The notes under the pieces are model-generated. The model was given only the letters and a program-made list of their open reading frames with translations, did no database searches and was not told the origin of the DNA. This document shows positions 1-5,967 of a DNA stretch of 8,664 bases, in pieces; the stretch's first letter is position 1; every line of letters starts with the position of its first letter. Source of the stretch: Oscillospiraceae bacterium (lineage in GTDB: Bacteria > Bacillota > Clostridia > Oscillospirales > Oscillospiraceae). A program made the translations under genes and the position numbers. The stretch covers positions 1 to 8,664 of the forward strand of contig JAHHSH010000065.1 in the NCBI GenBank assembly GCA_020025345.1. Direction: 5' to 3'.

Positions 1-701
1 CAGACGGAGTTGGACTGGGTATACTTCAAGGTAATGAGAGCCACGATCATGTCGACCTTCGCACTCTCGGGCAGTTCCTTATTGTCGGTGACGATGTTCT
101 CCAGCAAGCTGGCATCAATCTTGGAGTCGTTGTGACCCTGTGCAAAGGTCACGCCGAACACATCCTTGCACTCCTGTGCAGCGGGCACATAGGCGGGATC
201 GATCTGCACCACATTGTAGTTGCCCTTCTTCTTGGTCTTGAGGATTTCCAGCGCCTCATCGGTGTAGCCGGGGGCAATGATGCCGTCGGACACCTCGCCC
301 TTGAGATAGCGGGCGGTATCGGCGTCGCACACATCGGAGAGGGCCGCCCAGTCGCCGTAGGAGCACAGGCGGTCAGCGCCGCGGGCGCGGATATAGGCGC
401 AGGCAATGGGGCTCAACTCCCCTTCTCCCTCCACAAAATACATCTTGCGATCCGTCTCACTCAGAGGCAGACCCACAGCGGCACCGGCGGGAGAAACGTG
501 CTTAAAGGAAGCGGCGGCCGGCAGACCGGTGGCCTCCTTCAGCTCCTTGACCAGCTGCCAGGAGTTGAAAGCATCCAGGAAGTTGATATAGCCGGGGCGT
601 CCGTTGAGCACCTGCACCGGCAGTTCAGAGCCGTCCTTCATGTAGATACGGGCAGGCTTCTGATTGGGATTGCAGCCGTATTTCAGTTCAAATTCCTTCA
701 T
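1..701 (-). CDS. purH: AICAR formyltransferase (stand-alone PurH formyltransferase domain), 3' end outside the window
   Basis: Transfers a formyl group from 10-formyl-THF to AICAR to give FAICAR, the penultimate step to IMP. About 233 codons are visible; the C-terminal part lies beyond the left edge. The protein opens directly with the start of the formyltransferase domain (YGCNPNQKPAR at residues 8-18, then the conserved Lys67-His68 in KHVSPAG, then SPIACAYIRARG near 97-108 and KYTQSN near the edge). The N-terminal MGS-like IMP cyclohydrolase domain that normally precedes this region in bifunctional PurH is absent. The ATG at 699-701 follows an AGGAGG site and lies one base after the TGA of the purO-like gene, so the two are translationally coupled. 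The missing cyclohydrolase activity is presumably supplied by that upstream gene. The symbol purH is used in the sense of formyltransferase only. Confidence 0.9.
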   Translation of the reverse strand, partial: MKEFELKYGCNPNQKPARIYMKDGSELPVQVLNGRPGYINFLDAFNSWQLVKELKEATGLPAAASFKHVSPAGAAVGLPLSETDRKMYFVEGEGELSPIACAYIRARGADRLCSYGDWAALSDVCDADTARYLKGEVSDGIIAPGYTDEALEILKTKKKGNYNVVQIDPAYVPAAQECKDVFGVTFAQGHNDSKIDASLLENIVTDNKELPESAKVDMIVALITLKYTQSNSV

Positions 702-702
702 T

Positions 703-1335
703 TCACGCCTCCTGATGCTTATTGTAAATGGTCACCTTGCCGCCCACATTGGCGTAAAGTGCGACCTTATTGTCCTCATTGAGGGCAGCCCAGACCTCGT
801 CGGCCTCGGGCATGGAAACCTCCATAGGCTCGCCTGCAAACGTGGGCAGCGGATTGCCGTCGCCCTGATAGGTGCTGATGAAGTAGCCCTTGCCCTCTTC
901 ACAGCCCTCATAGCAGAAGAACTCGCGGAGACATTTGCCGTCCTTCTCCTTGAGAATGGACATCTCAAAGCTACCGTCATCGCGGAGGAAGGCGGAAATG
1001 CGGGGCGTATAGTTGGGGAAGTCCGGCTCATATTCCCGGGTCATAAGGCCCTTGCGGAAGTCGCCAAAATCCCGAATAGTATCGGTCTGGTCACCGTTGG
1101 TGACGATCAAGCCCTCCGCCACGCGGCGGACAGGGTGATAGATGATGAGGCTGGGATCCTCCAGCTTGGAGGGATCGTAGGCCTTGGTACGGATGCCGTC
1201 CTCCGTCTCCTCGAAGATACGGTTACGGCTGTTCTCGCTGCGGCCCATGATGAAATAGTAAACACGATCCTTACCCACCACGATACCGCGGCCGGGATAG
1301 GAGGTCTCTTTCAGAAATGTCAGCAGATCTCTCAT
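703..1335 (-). CDS. purO: PurO-type IMP cyclohydrolase
   Basis: Predicted to close FAICAR to IMP, the last step of de novo purine synthesis. The 210-residue protein resembles the archaeal PurO family (IMP_cyclohyd, an Ntn-hydrolase-like fold) rather than the PurH cyclohydrolase domain. Recognisable blocks are PGRGIVVGK (14-22), GRSENSRNR (31-39), TNGDQTDTI (79-87), PNYTPRISA (107-115) and GYFISTYQGDGNP (150-162). The ATG overlaps the purN stop codon (ATGA, 4 bases) and the ribosome site AAGGAG lies inside the end of purN. The gene sits immediately before a formyltransferase that lacks its own cyclohydrolase domain, which strongly supports the assignment. I have no sequence search to confirm the family, but the motif match to remembered PurO sequences is good across the length. 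Confidence 0.87.
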   Translation of the reverse strand: MRDLLTFLKETSYPGRGIVVGKDRVYYFIMGRSENSRNRIFEETEDGIRTKAYDPSKLEDPSLIIYHPVRRVAEGLIVTNGDQTDTIRDFGDFRKGLMTREYEPDFPNYTPRISAFLRDDGSFEMSILKEKDGKCLREFFCYEGCEEGKGYFISTYQGDGNPLPTFAGEPMEVSMPEADEVWAALNEDNKVALYANVGGKVTIYNKHQEA

Positions 1336-1898
1336 TGTTCCATCTCCTTTGCAACTTTCTCAATAGCGCGGGGCAGCAAGATCCACTCCGCTTCCTCCAT
1401 GACACGGCGCTGCAGCGTCTCCGGAGTATCCTCCGGCAGCACATCCACTGCCTTCTGGTAGACGATTTCTCCGCCATCCGGCACTTCATTAACGAAATGT
1501 ACTGTAGCGCCAGTTACCTTTACACCCTTTGCAAGAGCAGCCTCATGGACGTGCAGGCCATACATTCCCTTGCCACAGAAGGACGGGATCAGAGACGGAT
1601 GCACATTGAGGATCCGGCGATCCCACCGGGCGGTAAATTCCGCCGAGAGGATACGCATATAGCCGGCCAGCACGATCAGCTGAATACCGTGCTCCTCCAG
1701 CGCTTTCTCGATCTCCGCCTCCTCGCGCAGTACCAGTGTAGGTACACCGTACTTTTCAGCACGGCACAGCGCATAGGCGTCGGCGCGGCTGGAGATCACC
1801 AGCGATACCTCCGCCGAGCGGATCACACTTCCCTGCGCGTCTAAAATCGCCTGCAGGTTCGTACCGCCGCCGGAGACGAACACCGCCGTCTTTACCAT
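1332..1898 (-). CDS. purN: Phosphoribosylglycinamide formyltransferase 1 (GAR transformylase)
   Basis: Uses 10-formyl-THF to formylate GAR to FGAR, the third step of purine synthesis. The 188-residue length is normal for bacterial PurN. The N-terminus has the phosphate-binding SGGGTNLQ loop (residues 9-16). The catalytic triad of the family is visible as Asn98 and His100 in NVHPSLIPSF and Asp141 in the DGGEI segment, after GATVHFV. AGYMRIL (78-84) matches the folate-site region. The start codon overlaps the purM stop by seven bases (ATGGTAA), and the end overlaps the purO start, so the three genes are translated as a coupled unit. Confidence 0.96.
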   Translation of the reverse strand: MVKTAVFVSGGGTNLQAILDAQGSVIRSAEVSLVISSRADAYALCRAEKYGVPTLVLREEAEIEKALEEHGIQLIVLAGYMRILSAEFTARWDRRILNVHPSLIPSFCGKGMYGLHVHEAALAKGVKVTGATVHFVNEVPDGGEIVYQKAVDVLPEDTPETLQRRVMEEAEWILLPRAIEKVAKEMEQ

Positions 1899-2887
1899 AG
1901 TCTGACCCCCTCGCCGCTCTCGCAGACACCCAGCACATAGGCATCCGGCACGGCGGCGAGTGCCGCGTCCACATCCTCCTTGGGAACGACCACCATCATG
2001 CCAACGCCCATATTATAGGTGTTGTACATATCACGCTCCGGCACGTTGCCGGCCTCGGCGATCTTGCGGAAGATGTCGGGCACGCGAACATCGCTCTTGC
2101 GGATGGCGGCGCAGATGCCGTCAGGCAGAGCACGGGGAATATTCTCATAAAAACCGCCGCCGGTGATGTGGGCGCAGGCCTTGATCTTTGCAACCTCTGC
2201 CATCGCCTGTACATCCTTCACATAGATGCGGGTGGGCACCAGCAGCTCCTTGCCCAGCTCCCCGGCCAGCTGCTCCTCGGTGAACACCTTGCGCACCAGA
2301 GAGAAGCCGTTGGAATGGACACCGGTAGAGGGCAGTGCAATGAGCACATCACCCTCGGTAATGGTGTCGGGGCGGAACATCTTCTCACGATCCACCACGC
2401 CTACAGCAAAGCCGGCCAGATCGTACTCCTCCTCCGGCATCATGCCGGGGTGCTCGGCCGTCTCGCCGCCGATAAGGGCGGCACCGGACTGGACACAGCC
2501 CTCGGCGACACCGCCGACGATCTCAGCGATACGCTCCGGCACATTCTTGCCGCAAGCGATATAGTCCAGGAAAAAGAGGGGCTGCGCACCGCAGCAAATA
2601 ATATCGTTCACGCACATAGCCACGCAGTCGATACCGATGGTATCGTGCTTATCCTGCAGGAAAGCGATCTTCAGCTTGGTACCTACGCCGTCGGTGCCGG
2701 AGACCAGGATCGGCTCCTTCATCCCCTGCAGCTGGGGCAGAAACAGGCCACCGAAACCGCCGATGCTGTCAATGGCACCGGCTGTCTTGGTCCGTGCAAC
2801 GTGCTTTTTCATCAATTCTACCGAGCGGTAGCCAGCAGTAATATCCACGCCTGCGGCGGCATAGGAAGCGGAGAAGCTCTTGCTCAT
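1892..2887 (-). CDS. purM: Phosphoribosylformylglycinamidine cyclo-ligase (AIR synthetase)
   Basis: ATP-dependent ring closure of FGAM to AIR. The protein is 331 residues, close to the usual 340-350. Typical AIRS motifs are present: the start around GVDITAGY (13-20), SGTDGVGTKL (63-72), the DCVAMCVNDI metal/ATP block (87-96), GGETAEHPGMM (140-150) and an ITGGGFYENIPRALP segment in the C-terminal half. An AAGGAAG-like ribosome site precedes the ATG. A 30-base gap separates it from purF upstream, the largest gap in the operon after purE-purC; its last bases overlap purN. PurL/PurQ/PurS, which make its substrate, are not in the window. Confidence 0.96.
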   Translation of the reverse strand: MSKSFSASYAAAGVDITAGYRSVELMKKHVARTKTAGAIDSIGGFGGLFLPQLQGMKEPILVSGTDGVGTKLKIAFLQDKHDTIGIDCVAMCVNDIICCGAQPLFFLDYIACGKNVPERIAEIVGGVAEGCVQSGAALIGGETAEHPGMMPEEEYDLAGFAVGVVDREKMFRPDTITEGDVLIALPSTGVHSNGFSLVRKVFTEEQLAGELGKELLVPTRIYVKDVQAMAEVAKIKACAHITGGGFYENIPRALPDGICAAIRKSDVRVPDIFRKIAEAGNVPERDMYNTYNMGVGMMVVVPKEDVDAALAAVPDAYVLGVCESGEGVRLW

Positions 2888-2917
2888 GGTTCTCTTCCTT
2901 TCTTTATCCCAAAATTC

Positions 2918-4339
2918 TTATTTCTTACCTGTCCAGCAATAAGTGCACAGGCATTCCTTATCAATATTAATGGCCTCCAGAAGTCCCTCAAGGCTCTGGA
3001 ATCCCATGGAGTCAAAGCCAAATCTCTCGCAGATGGCCTCCAGCAAACGCTGGCCGCGCTCCGTGTTGCGGTCGGTATACTCGTCAATGTGGCGGATACC
3101 CTCCTGCCCTTCCAGCTCCAGCACGATGCGGCGCACCAGCAGATCCATTTCGGACTTATTGCGGGAGAAGTTCAGATAGGGGCAGCTATAGGCCAAGGGC
3201 GGGCAGGCGCAGCGCATATGTACCTCTTTGGCACCGTTCTGGTAGAGGAAGTCCACCGTCTCACCCAACTGTGTGCCGCGGACAATGGAGTCGTCCACCA
3301 GCAGCAGCTTCTTGTCCCGGATCAGCTCCGGCACAGGGATCTGCTTCATCTCTGCCACCTGGCTGCGTGCCTTCTGACCGCCGGTCATGAAAGAACGAGA
3401 CCATGTGGGCGTATACTTCACAAAGGGCCGGGCAAAAGACTTGCCACTGCGGTTGGCATAGCCGATGGCGTGGGGAATACCGGAGTCCGGCATGCCCGCC
3501 ACAATATCTACATCAGGCATCGTCCCGGCATCCATCTCATCCTGCGCCATGATCTCACCGTTACGGCAGCGCATGACCTCCACATTGGAGCCCTCATAGT
3601 TGGAGTTGGGGTAGCCGTAATAGCTCCACAAAAAGCCGCAGATGCGCATTTTATCTCCGGCAGGAGCCAGCGTCTTGTAACCGTTGCGGGTTACCTCCAC
3701 GATCTCCTGCGGGCCCAGCTCATAGGCATCGTTATAGCCCAGCTTGTGATAGGCAAAAGACTCGAAGGAGACGCAGCAGCCTTCCTCGCTCTGTCCCACC
3801 AGCACCGGCAGACGGCCCAGTTTATCACGGGCGGCAATGATACGATCCTCCTGCAAAATGAGGATGGTACAAGAGCCCTTGATCACATCCTGCGCGTGGC
3901 GGATGCCCTCCACCAGAGAATCTTTCTGGTTAATGAGGGCGGCGGTCAGTTCCGTGGAATTGATCTCGCCGCTGCTCATGGCCATGAACTGATGGCCATG
4001 ATCGGAGAAATACTGTCCCACCAGTTCCTCGGCATTATTGATGATGCCTACAGTAGTGATGGCGTAAAGCCCCAGATGAGAGCGCACCAGCAGGGGCTGA
4101 GGATCGCTGTCACTGATACAGCCGATACCGCTCCAACCGGAGAACTCGTCCAAATCTTTGGCAAACTTCGTACGGAAAGGGGTACTTTCAATATTATGGA
4201 TCTGGCGATGATAGCCGTTTTTCTTGTCGTAGACCACCATGCCGCCGCGGCGGGTACCCAGATGGGAATGATAGTCAACACCGAAAAAGAGATCCGTAGC
4301 GATATCGCGGTTCGAAACCGCTCCGAAAAATCCTCCCAT
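2918..4339 (-). CDS. purF: Amidophosphoribosyltransferase homologue with a degenerate glutaminase domain
   Basis: PurF makes 5-phosphoribosylamine from PRPP and glutamine, the first committed purine step. This 473-residue protein has the N-terminal Ntn glutaminase-like half (about 1-230) and a phosphoribosyltransferase half (about 231-450). The PRPP loop VDDSIVRGT is intact at 348-356, and PDSGIPHAI plus FVKYTPTW match the PRTase core. Cysteines 234, 386, 465 and 468 (the last two in CTYCWTG) line up with the four [4Fe-4S] ligands of B. subtilis PurF. However the mature N-terminus reads MGGFFG instead of CGxFG, so the nucleophilic Cys is Gly; the GHxRYST motif is GIGCISD (71-77, Cys74 in place of Arg) and HNGNL is TVGIIN (96-101). 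Glutamine hydrolysis is therefore unlikely by the known mechanism. The start ATG shares one base with the purC stop (TAATG), with no in-frame ATG just upstream. Confidence 0.87.
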   Translation of the reverse strand: MGGFFGAVSNRDIATDLFFGVDYHSHLGTRRGGMVVYDKKNGYHRQIHNIESTPFRTKFAKDLDEFSGWSGIGCISDSDPQPLLVRSHLGLYAITTVGIINNAEELVGQYFSDHGHQFMAMSSGEINSTELTAALINQKDSLVEGIRHAQDVIKGSCTILILQEDRIIAARDKLGRLPVLVGQSEEGCCVSFESFAYHKLGYNDAYELGPQEIVEVTRNGYKTLAPAGDKMRICGFLWSYYGYPNSNYEGSNVEVMRCRNGEIMAQDEMDAGTMPDVDIVAGMPDSGIPHAIGYANRSGKSFARPFVKYTPTWSRSFMTGGQKARSQVAEMKQIPVPELIRDKKLLLVDDSIVRGTQLGETVDFLYQNGAKEVHMRCACPPLAYSCPYLNFSRNKSEMDLLVRRIVLELEGQEGIRHIDEYTDRNTERGQRLLEAICERFGFDSMGFQSLEGLLEAINIDKECLCTYCWTGKK

Positions 4340-5019
4340 TACGCAAAGAACAGCTCGGAGAGCGTCATGGGATCGATGTAGGAACCGTTCTTATAGACGC
4401 GCATATTGCCGGAAGCCACTTCGTCGATCAGCATCACGTTGCCGTCGGCATCGTAACCAAACTCGAACTTGATGTCGTAGAGATCCAGGCCCTTCTCCTT
4501 CAGATCATCGGCCACGATCTTGGTGATCTTCTGGGTCATGTCCTTGATGTCCTCATACTGGCTGTCGCTCATTACGCCCAGTGCCACCAGAGCATCCTTG
4601 GTGACCAGAGGATCGCCCAGAGCGTCGTTCTTGAAAGTGGTCTCCACATAGGCGGGCAGATCAGCACCCTCTTCGATATAATCACCATAGCGGCGCAGGA
4701 AGCTGCCCACGGCCTTGTAACGGCAGATGACTTCCAGACCATGACCGAACACCTTAGCGGGCAGAACCTCCATGGTGGTGTCGTTCAGGTTTGCGGAAAT
4801 GTAGTGAGTCTTGATGCCGGCGGCGTTGATCTTCTCGAAGAAGTAGATAGACATACGCAGGTTCACATCGCCCACGCCGTCAATGGTCAGGCCCACAGCG
4901 TTCTCACCGGGATCGAACTTGCCGTCCTTGCCGGTGCAGTCATCCTTAAACTTCAAAAGGCAGTTGCCGTTTTCCAAGCTATAAACATTCTTGGTCTTAC
5001 CAGTGTAAATCAGTTCCAT
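4339..5019 (-). CDS. purC: SAICAR synthetase, divergent short form
   Basis: Joins aspartate to CAIR using ATP to give SAICAR. The 226-residue protein starts with the nucleotide-binding segment YTGKTKNVY (5-13) and carries RYKAVGSFLRRYG (100-112), KNDALGDP (130-137) and DIKFEFG (182-188), all recognisable PurC blocks. The C-terminal motif usually read as DE-x-SPD-x-x-R-x-W is DEVASGNMRVY here (199-209), so the Pro-Asp pair is changed, and the chain ends about 17 residues later, shorter than E. coli PurC (237). The ribosome site AAGGAG lies nine bases before the ATG. It overlaps purF by one base and follows purE after a 40-base AT-rich gap. Function as PurC is well supported by operon position; the altered C-terminal motif is worth noting. 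Confidence 0.92.
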   Translation of the reverse strand: MELIYTGKTKNVYSLENGNCLLKFKDDCTGKDGKFDPGENAVGLTIDGVGDVNLRMSIYFFEKINAAGIKTHYISANLNDTTMEVLPAKVFGHGLEVICRYKAVGSFLRRYGDYIEEGADLPAYVETTFKNDALGDPLVTKDALVALGVMSDSQYEDIKDMTQKITKIVADDLKEKGLDLYDIKFEFGYDADGNVMLIDEVASGNMRVYKNGSYIDPMTLSELFFA

Positions 5020-5059
5020 GTCACATTTCTCCTTATATTATAATTATAATTTTATTGAC

Positions 5060-5548
5060 TTAGTGAAATTTGGCCCGCAGCTCAGCGTCCTTAGCGAGGA
5101 CGGCCTGCTTCTCTTTTTCACGGGCGGCTACCAGCTTGTCCGCCAACGCCGGATCACCCAGTGCCAGAATCTCTACAGCCAGCAGTGCTGCGTTCTTTGC
5201 CCCGTCAATGGCCACCGTAGCCACCGGAATACCGGAAGGCATCATCACGGTAGACAAGAGGGCATCCATACCGTCCAGATTTGTGGACTTACAAGGGATA
5301 CCGATCACCGGCAGCGTAGTGTTAGCTGCCACGGCACCGGCCAGATGCGCTGCCATACCAGCAGCGGCAATCAGCACGGAAAAACCGTTCTCCTTAGCGG
5401 TAGCCGCAAAATCACGGGCTTCCTCCGGGCAACGGTGAGCGGAGAGAACGCGAACTTCAAAGGGCACTCCATACTCCTGCAGTACACCGATGGCCTTCTC
5501 CACCACCGGCAGATCGCTGGCACTGCCCATCACGATTCCTACTTTCAT
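5060..5548 (-). CDS. purE: N5-carboxyaminoimidazole ribonucleotide mutase, class I
   Basis: Interconverts N5-CAIR and CAIR. Using the ATG at 5546-5548 the protein has 162 residues, normal for class I PurE. Motifs are MGSASDLP (7-14), SAHRCPEEA (36-44, with the key His38; the usual Thr is Cys40), AAAGMAAHLAG (61-71) and MPSGIPVATVAI (103-114). An in-frame ATG six bases earlier (5552-5554) lies only one base from the AGGAGG site, too close for initiation, whereas 5548 has a seven-base spacing. This is the first gene of the purine operon and sits directly behind the riboswitch-terminator leader. A PurK partner, expected for class I enzymes, is not in the window. Confidence 0.95.
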   Translation of the reverse strand: MKVGIVMGSASDLPVVEKAIGVLQEYGVPFEVRVLSAHRCPEEARDFAATAKENGFSVLIAAAGMAAHLAGAVAANTTLPVIGIPCKSTNLDGMDALLSTVMMPSGIPVATVAIDGAKNAALLAVEILALGDPALADKLVAAREKEKQAVLAKDAELRAKFH

Positions 5549-5554
5549 TTTCAT

Positions 5555-5561
5555 ACCTCCT
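5555..5561 (-). promoter_or_regulatory. purE ribosome binding site that decides the start codon
   Basis: AGGAGG occupies 5561-5556 on the minus strand. The first ATG (5554) is one base downstream and the second (5548) is seven bases downstream. Normal Shine-Dalgarno spacing therefore points to the second ATG, making PurE two residues shorter than the longest reading. Confidence 0.8.
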
Positions 5562-5574
5562 ATATCTGCTCATG

Positions 5575-5619
5575 AAAAAAGGGCAGACTGCTCCTCCACC
5601 TTAGAAGATCAGTCTGCCC
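5575..5619 (-). terminator. Intrinsic terminator of the pur leader (riboswitch expression platform)
   Basis: On the minus strand GGGCAGACTG (5619-5610) pairs perfectly with CAGTCTGCCC (5590-5581), a ten-base-pair stem with a 19-base loop, followed at once by six U residues (5580-5575). It lies between the riboswitch and the purE ribosome site. Its 5' arm contains the GGGCA end of the conserved ZTP riboswitch core, so the aptamer's 3' helix and the terminator cannot form together. Ligand binding is predicted to block termination and turn the operon on. Confidence 0.92.
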
Positions 5620-5684
5620 AGGCGGTCGGCGTTCCTCTGCGCAGTTCCCATGTGGTCTTCCACTTCCGCCAGTAGCTGCGCAGG
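5615..5684 (-). promoter_or_regulatory. ZTP (pfl) riboswitch controlling the purine operon
   Basis: ZTP/ZMP (AICAR phosphates) signals a shortage of 10-formyl-THF; this riboswitch class activates purine and one-carbon genes. Read on the minus strand, P1 is CTGCGCAG (5683-5676) pairing with CTGCGCAG (5644-5637). Inside it are the conserved ACTGGCGG segment, a GTGG-AAGA-CCAC hairpin (P2), then ATGGGAA. Past a short linker, GCC starts the 3' domain, ending in the hallmark CCGCCTGGGCA (5625-5615). The GGCGG of the first domain can pair with CCGCC of the second, the expected pseudoknot. The following terminator uses the same GGGCA bases. ZMP is the substrate of the operon's last visible gene, so the sensed metabolite belongs to the controlled pathway. 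Assignment is from motif and layout, not a covariance model. Confidence 0.92.
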
Positions 5685-5698
5685 TTTTTGTTAATTCT

Positions 5699-5727
5699 AT
5701 TATAATCTCCCTTTTTTTCAACGTCAA
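5699..5727 (-). promoter_or_regulatory. Purine operon promoter
   Basis: Minus strand TTGACG (5727-5722), a 17-base spacer and a perfect TATAAT (5704-5699) form a near-consensus sigma-A promoter. Transcription would start around 5692, a few bases before the riboswitch P1 helix. No other strong promoter was seen before purE, so the operon appears to rely on this one plus the leader switch. Confidence 0.87.
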
Positions 5728-5743
5728 TCCGTAACCTGCCTTC

Positions 5744-5769
5744 CTGCTATAGCAGCTTTTGATAGCAGC
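5744..5769. repeat. Palindrome plus repeated half, possible operator
   Basis: CTGCTATAGCAG at 5744-5755 is a perfect 12-base palindrome. Its right half recurs: ATAGCAGC at 5749-5756 and again at 5762-5769, starts 13 bases apart. The element lies 17 bases upstream of the pur -35 box and between the two divergent promoters. This placement suits a regulator-binding site, but I do not recognise the motif (it is not an obvious PurR box) and chance is possible for a pattern of this size. Confidence 0.4.
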
Positions 5770-5774
5770 GTTCA

Positions 5775-5790
5775 GTTTCATTTATGAAAC
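5775..5790. repeat. Perfect inverted repeat between divergent promoters, possible operator
   Basis: GTTTCAT-TT-ATGAAAC is a 7+7-base perfect inverted repeat with a two-base centre. It lies about midway between the pur promoter (-35 at 5727) and the first candidate guaB promoter (-35 at 5813). No poly-T run follows on either strand, so it is not a terminator; a dimeric repressor site is the simplest reading, but the binding protein is unknown. Confidence 0.42.
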
Positions 5791-5812
5791 ACTCTCCTTT
5801 TTGGCTCCGTGG

Positions 5813-5840
5813 TGGAAACTGTCAAAAAAAGCCCTATAAT
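5813..5840 (+). promoter_or_regulatory. Candidate distal guaB promoter
   Basis: TGGAAA (5813-5818), a 16-base spacer and a perfect TATAAT (5835-5840). Start would be near 5847, giving a leader of about 147 bases that contains the hairpin-T7 attenuator at 5922-5967. The -35 matches 4 of 6 consensus bases. It competes with the proximal candidate at 5869-5897. Confidence 0.45.
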
Positions 5841-5868
5841 TCGCAGAAATATTCTGTGCTTTTGGGTG

Positions 5869-5897
5869 TTGTTCTGCAAGCAAATGCATGATATACT
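5869..5897 (+). promoter_or_regulatory. Candidate proximal guaB promoter with extended -10
   Basis: TTGTTC (5869-5874), a 17-base spacer ending in TGA, and TATACT (5892-5897); TG-n before the -10 makes an extended -10. The -35 is weak (3 of 6). Start would be near 5904, still upstream of the leader hairpin. A direct repeat AAGCAAA (5878-5884 and 5898-5904) flanks the -10 box. Confidence 0.42.
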
Positions 5898-5921
5898 AAG
5901 CAAAATACAACCGTTAATGTT

Positions 5922-5967
5922 GGCATTTCTGGTTTTGACAAGCACAAAACAGGAAGTGTCTTTTTTT
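5922..5967 (+). terminator. Terminator-like hairpin in the guaB leader (putative attenuator)
   Basis: GGCATTTCTG (5922-5931), one bulged G, TTTTG (5933-5937), loop ACAAGCA, then CAAAACAGGAA (5945-5955), a bulged G and TGTC (5957-5960) can form about 15 base pairs, including two G-U pairs. Seven T residues follow directly (5961-5967). The guaB ribosome site starts 13 bases further on. There is no plus-strand gene upstream for it to terminate, so it would act on the guaB leader itself. AAATGC at 5882-5887 can pair with GCATTT (5923-5928) as a six-base alternative helix. I recognise no known riboswitch class in the leader. Confidence 0.55.

Noticed and set aside
4340..4345. An in-frame TGC codon two positions before the purF ATG that might supply the missing catalytic Cys
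   Set aside because: No ATG start is available just upstream in that frame. Alignment of MGGFFG with CGxFG puts Gly2, not that upstream Cys, at the nucleophile position, and the other glutaminase motifs are also lost.
2168..4381. Long 737-codon open frame on the plus strand opposite purM/purF
   Set aside because: The minus strand encodes clear PurM and PurF with family motifs and coupled starts. The plus frame has a His/Leu/Gly-rich composition typical of antisense shadows in GC-biased genes and matches no family I know.
5784..5891. 35-residue plus-strand reading frame in the intergenic region, possible leader peptide
   Set aside because: No ribosome binding site, it starts upstream of or inside the candidate guaB promoters, and it has no regulatory codon run such as tandem rare or amino-acid-specific codons.
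5935..5963. TTGACA at 5935-5940 as the guaB -35 box
   Set aside because: No acceptable -10 lies 16-18 bases downstream (the sequence there is GTCTTT-like), and the hexamer is part of the terminator-like hairpin.
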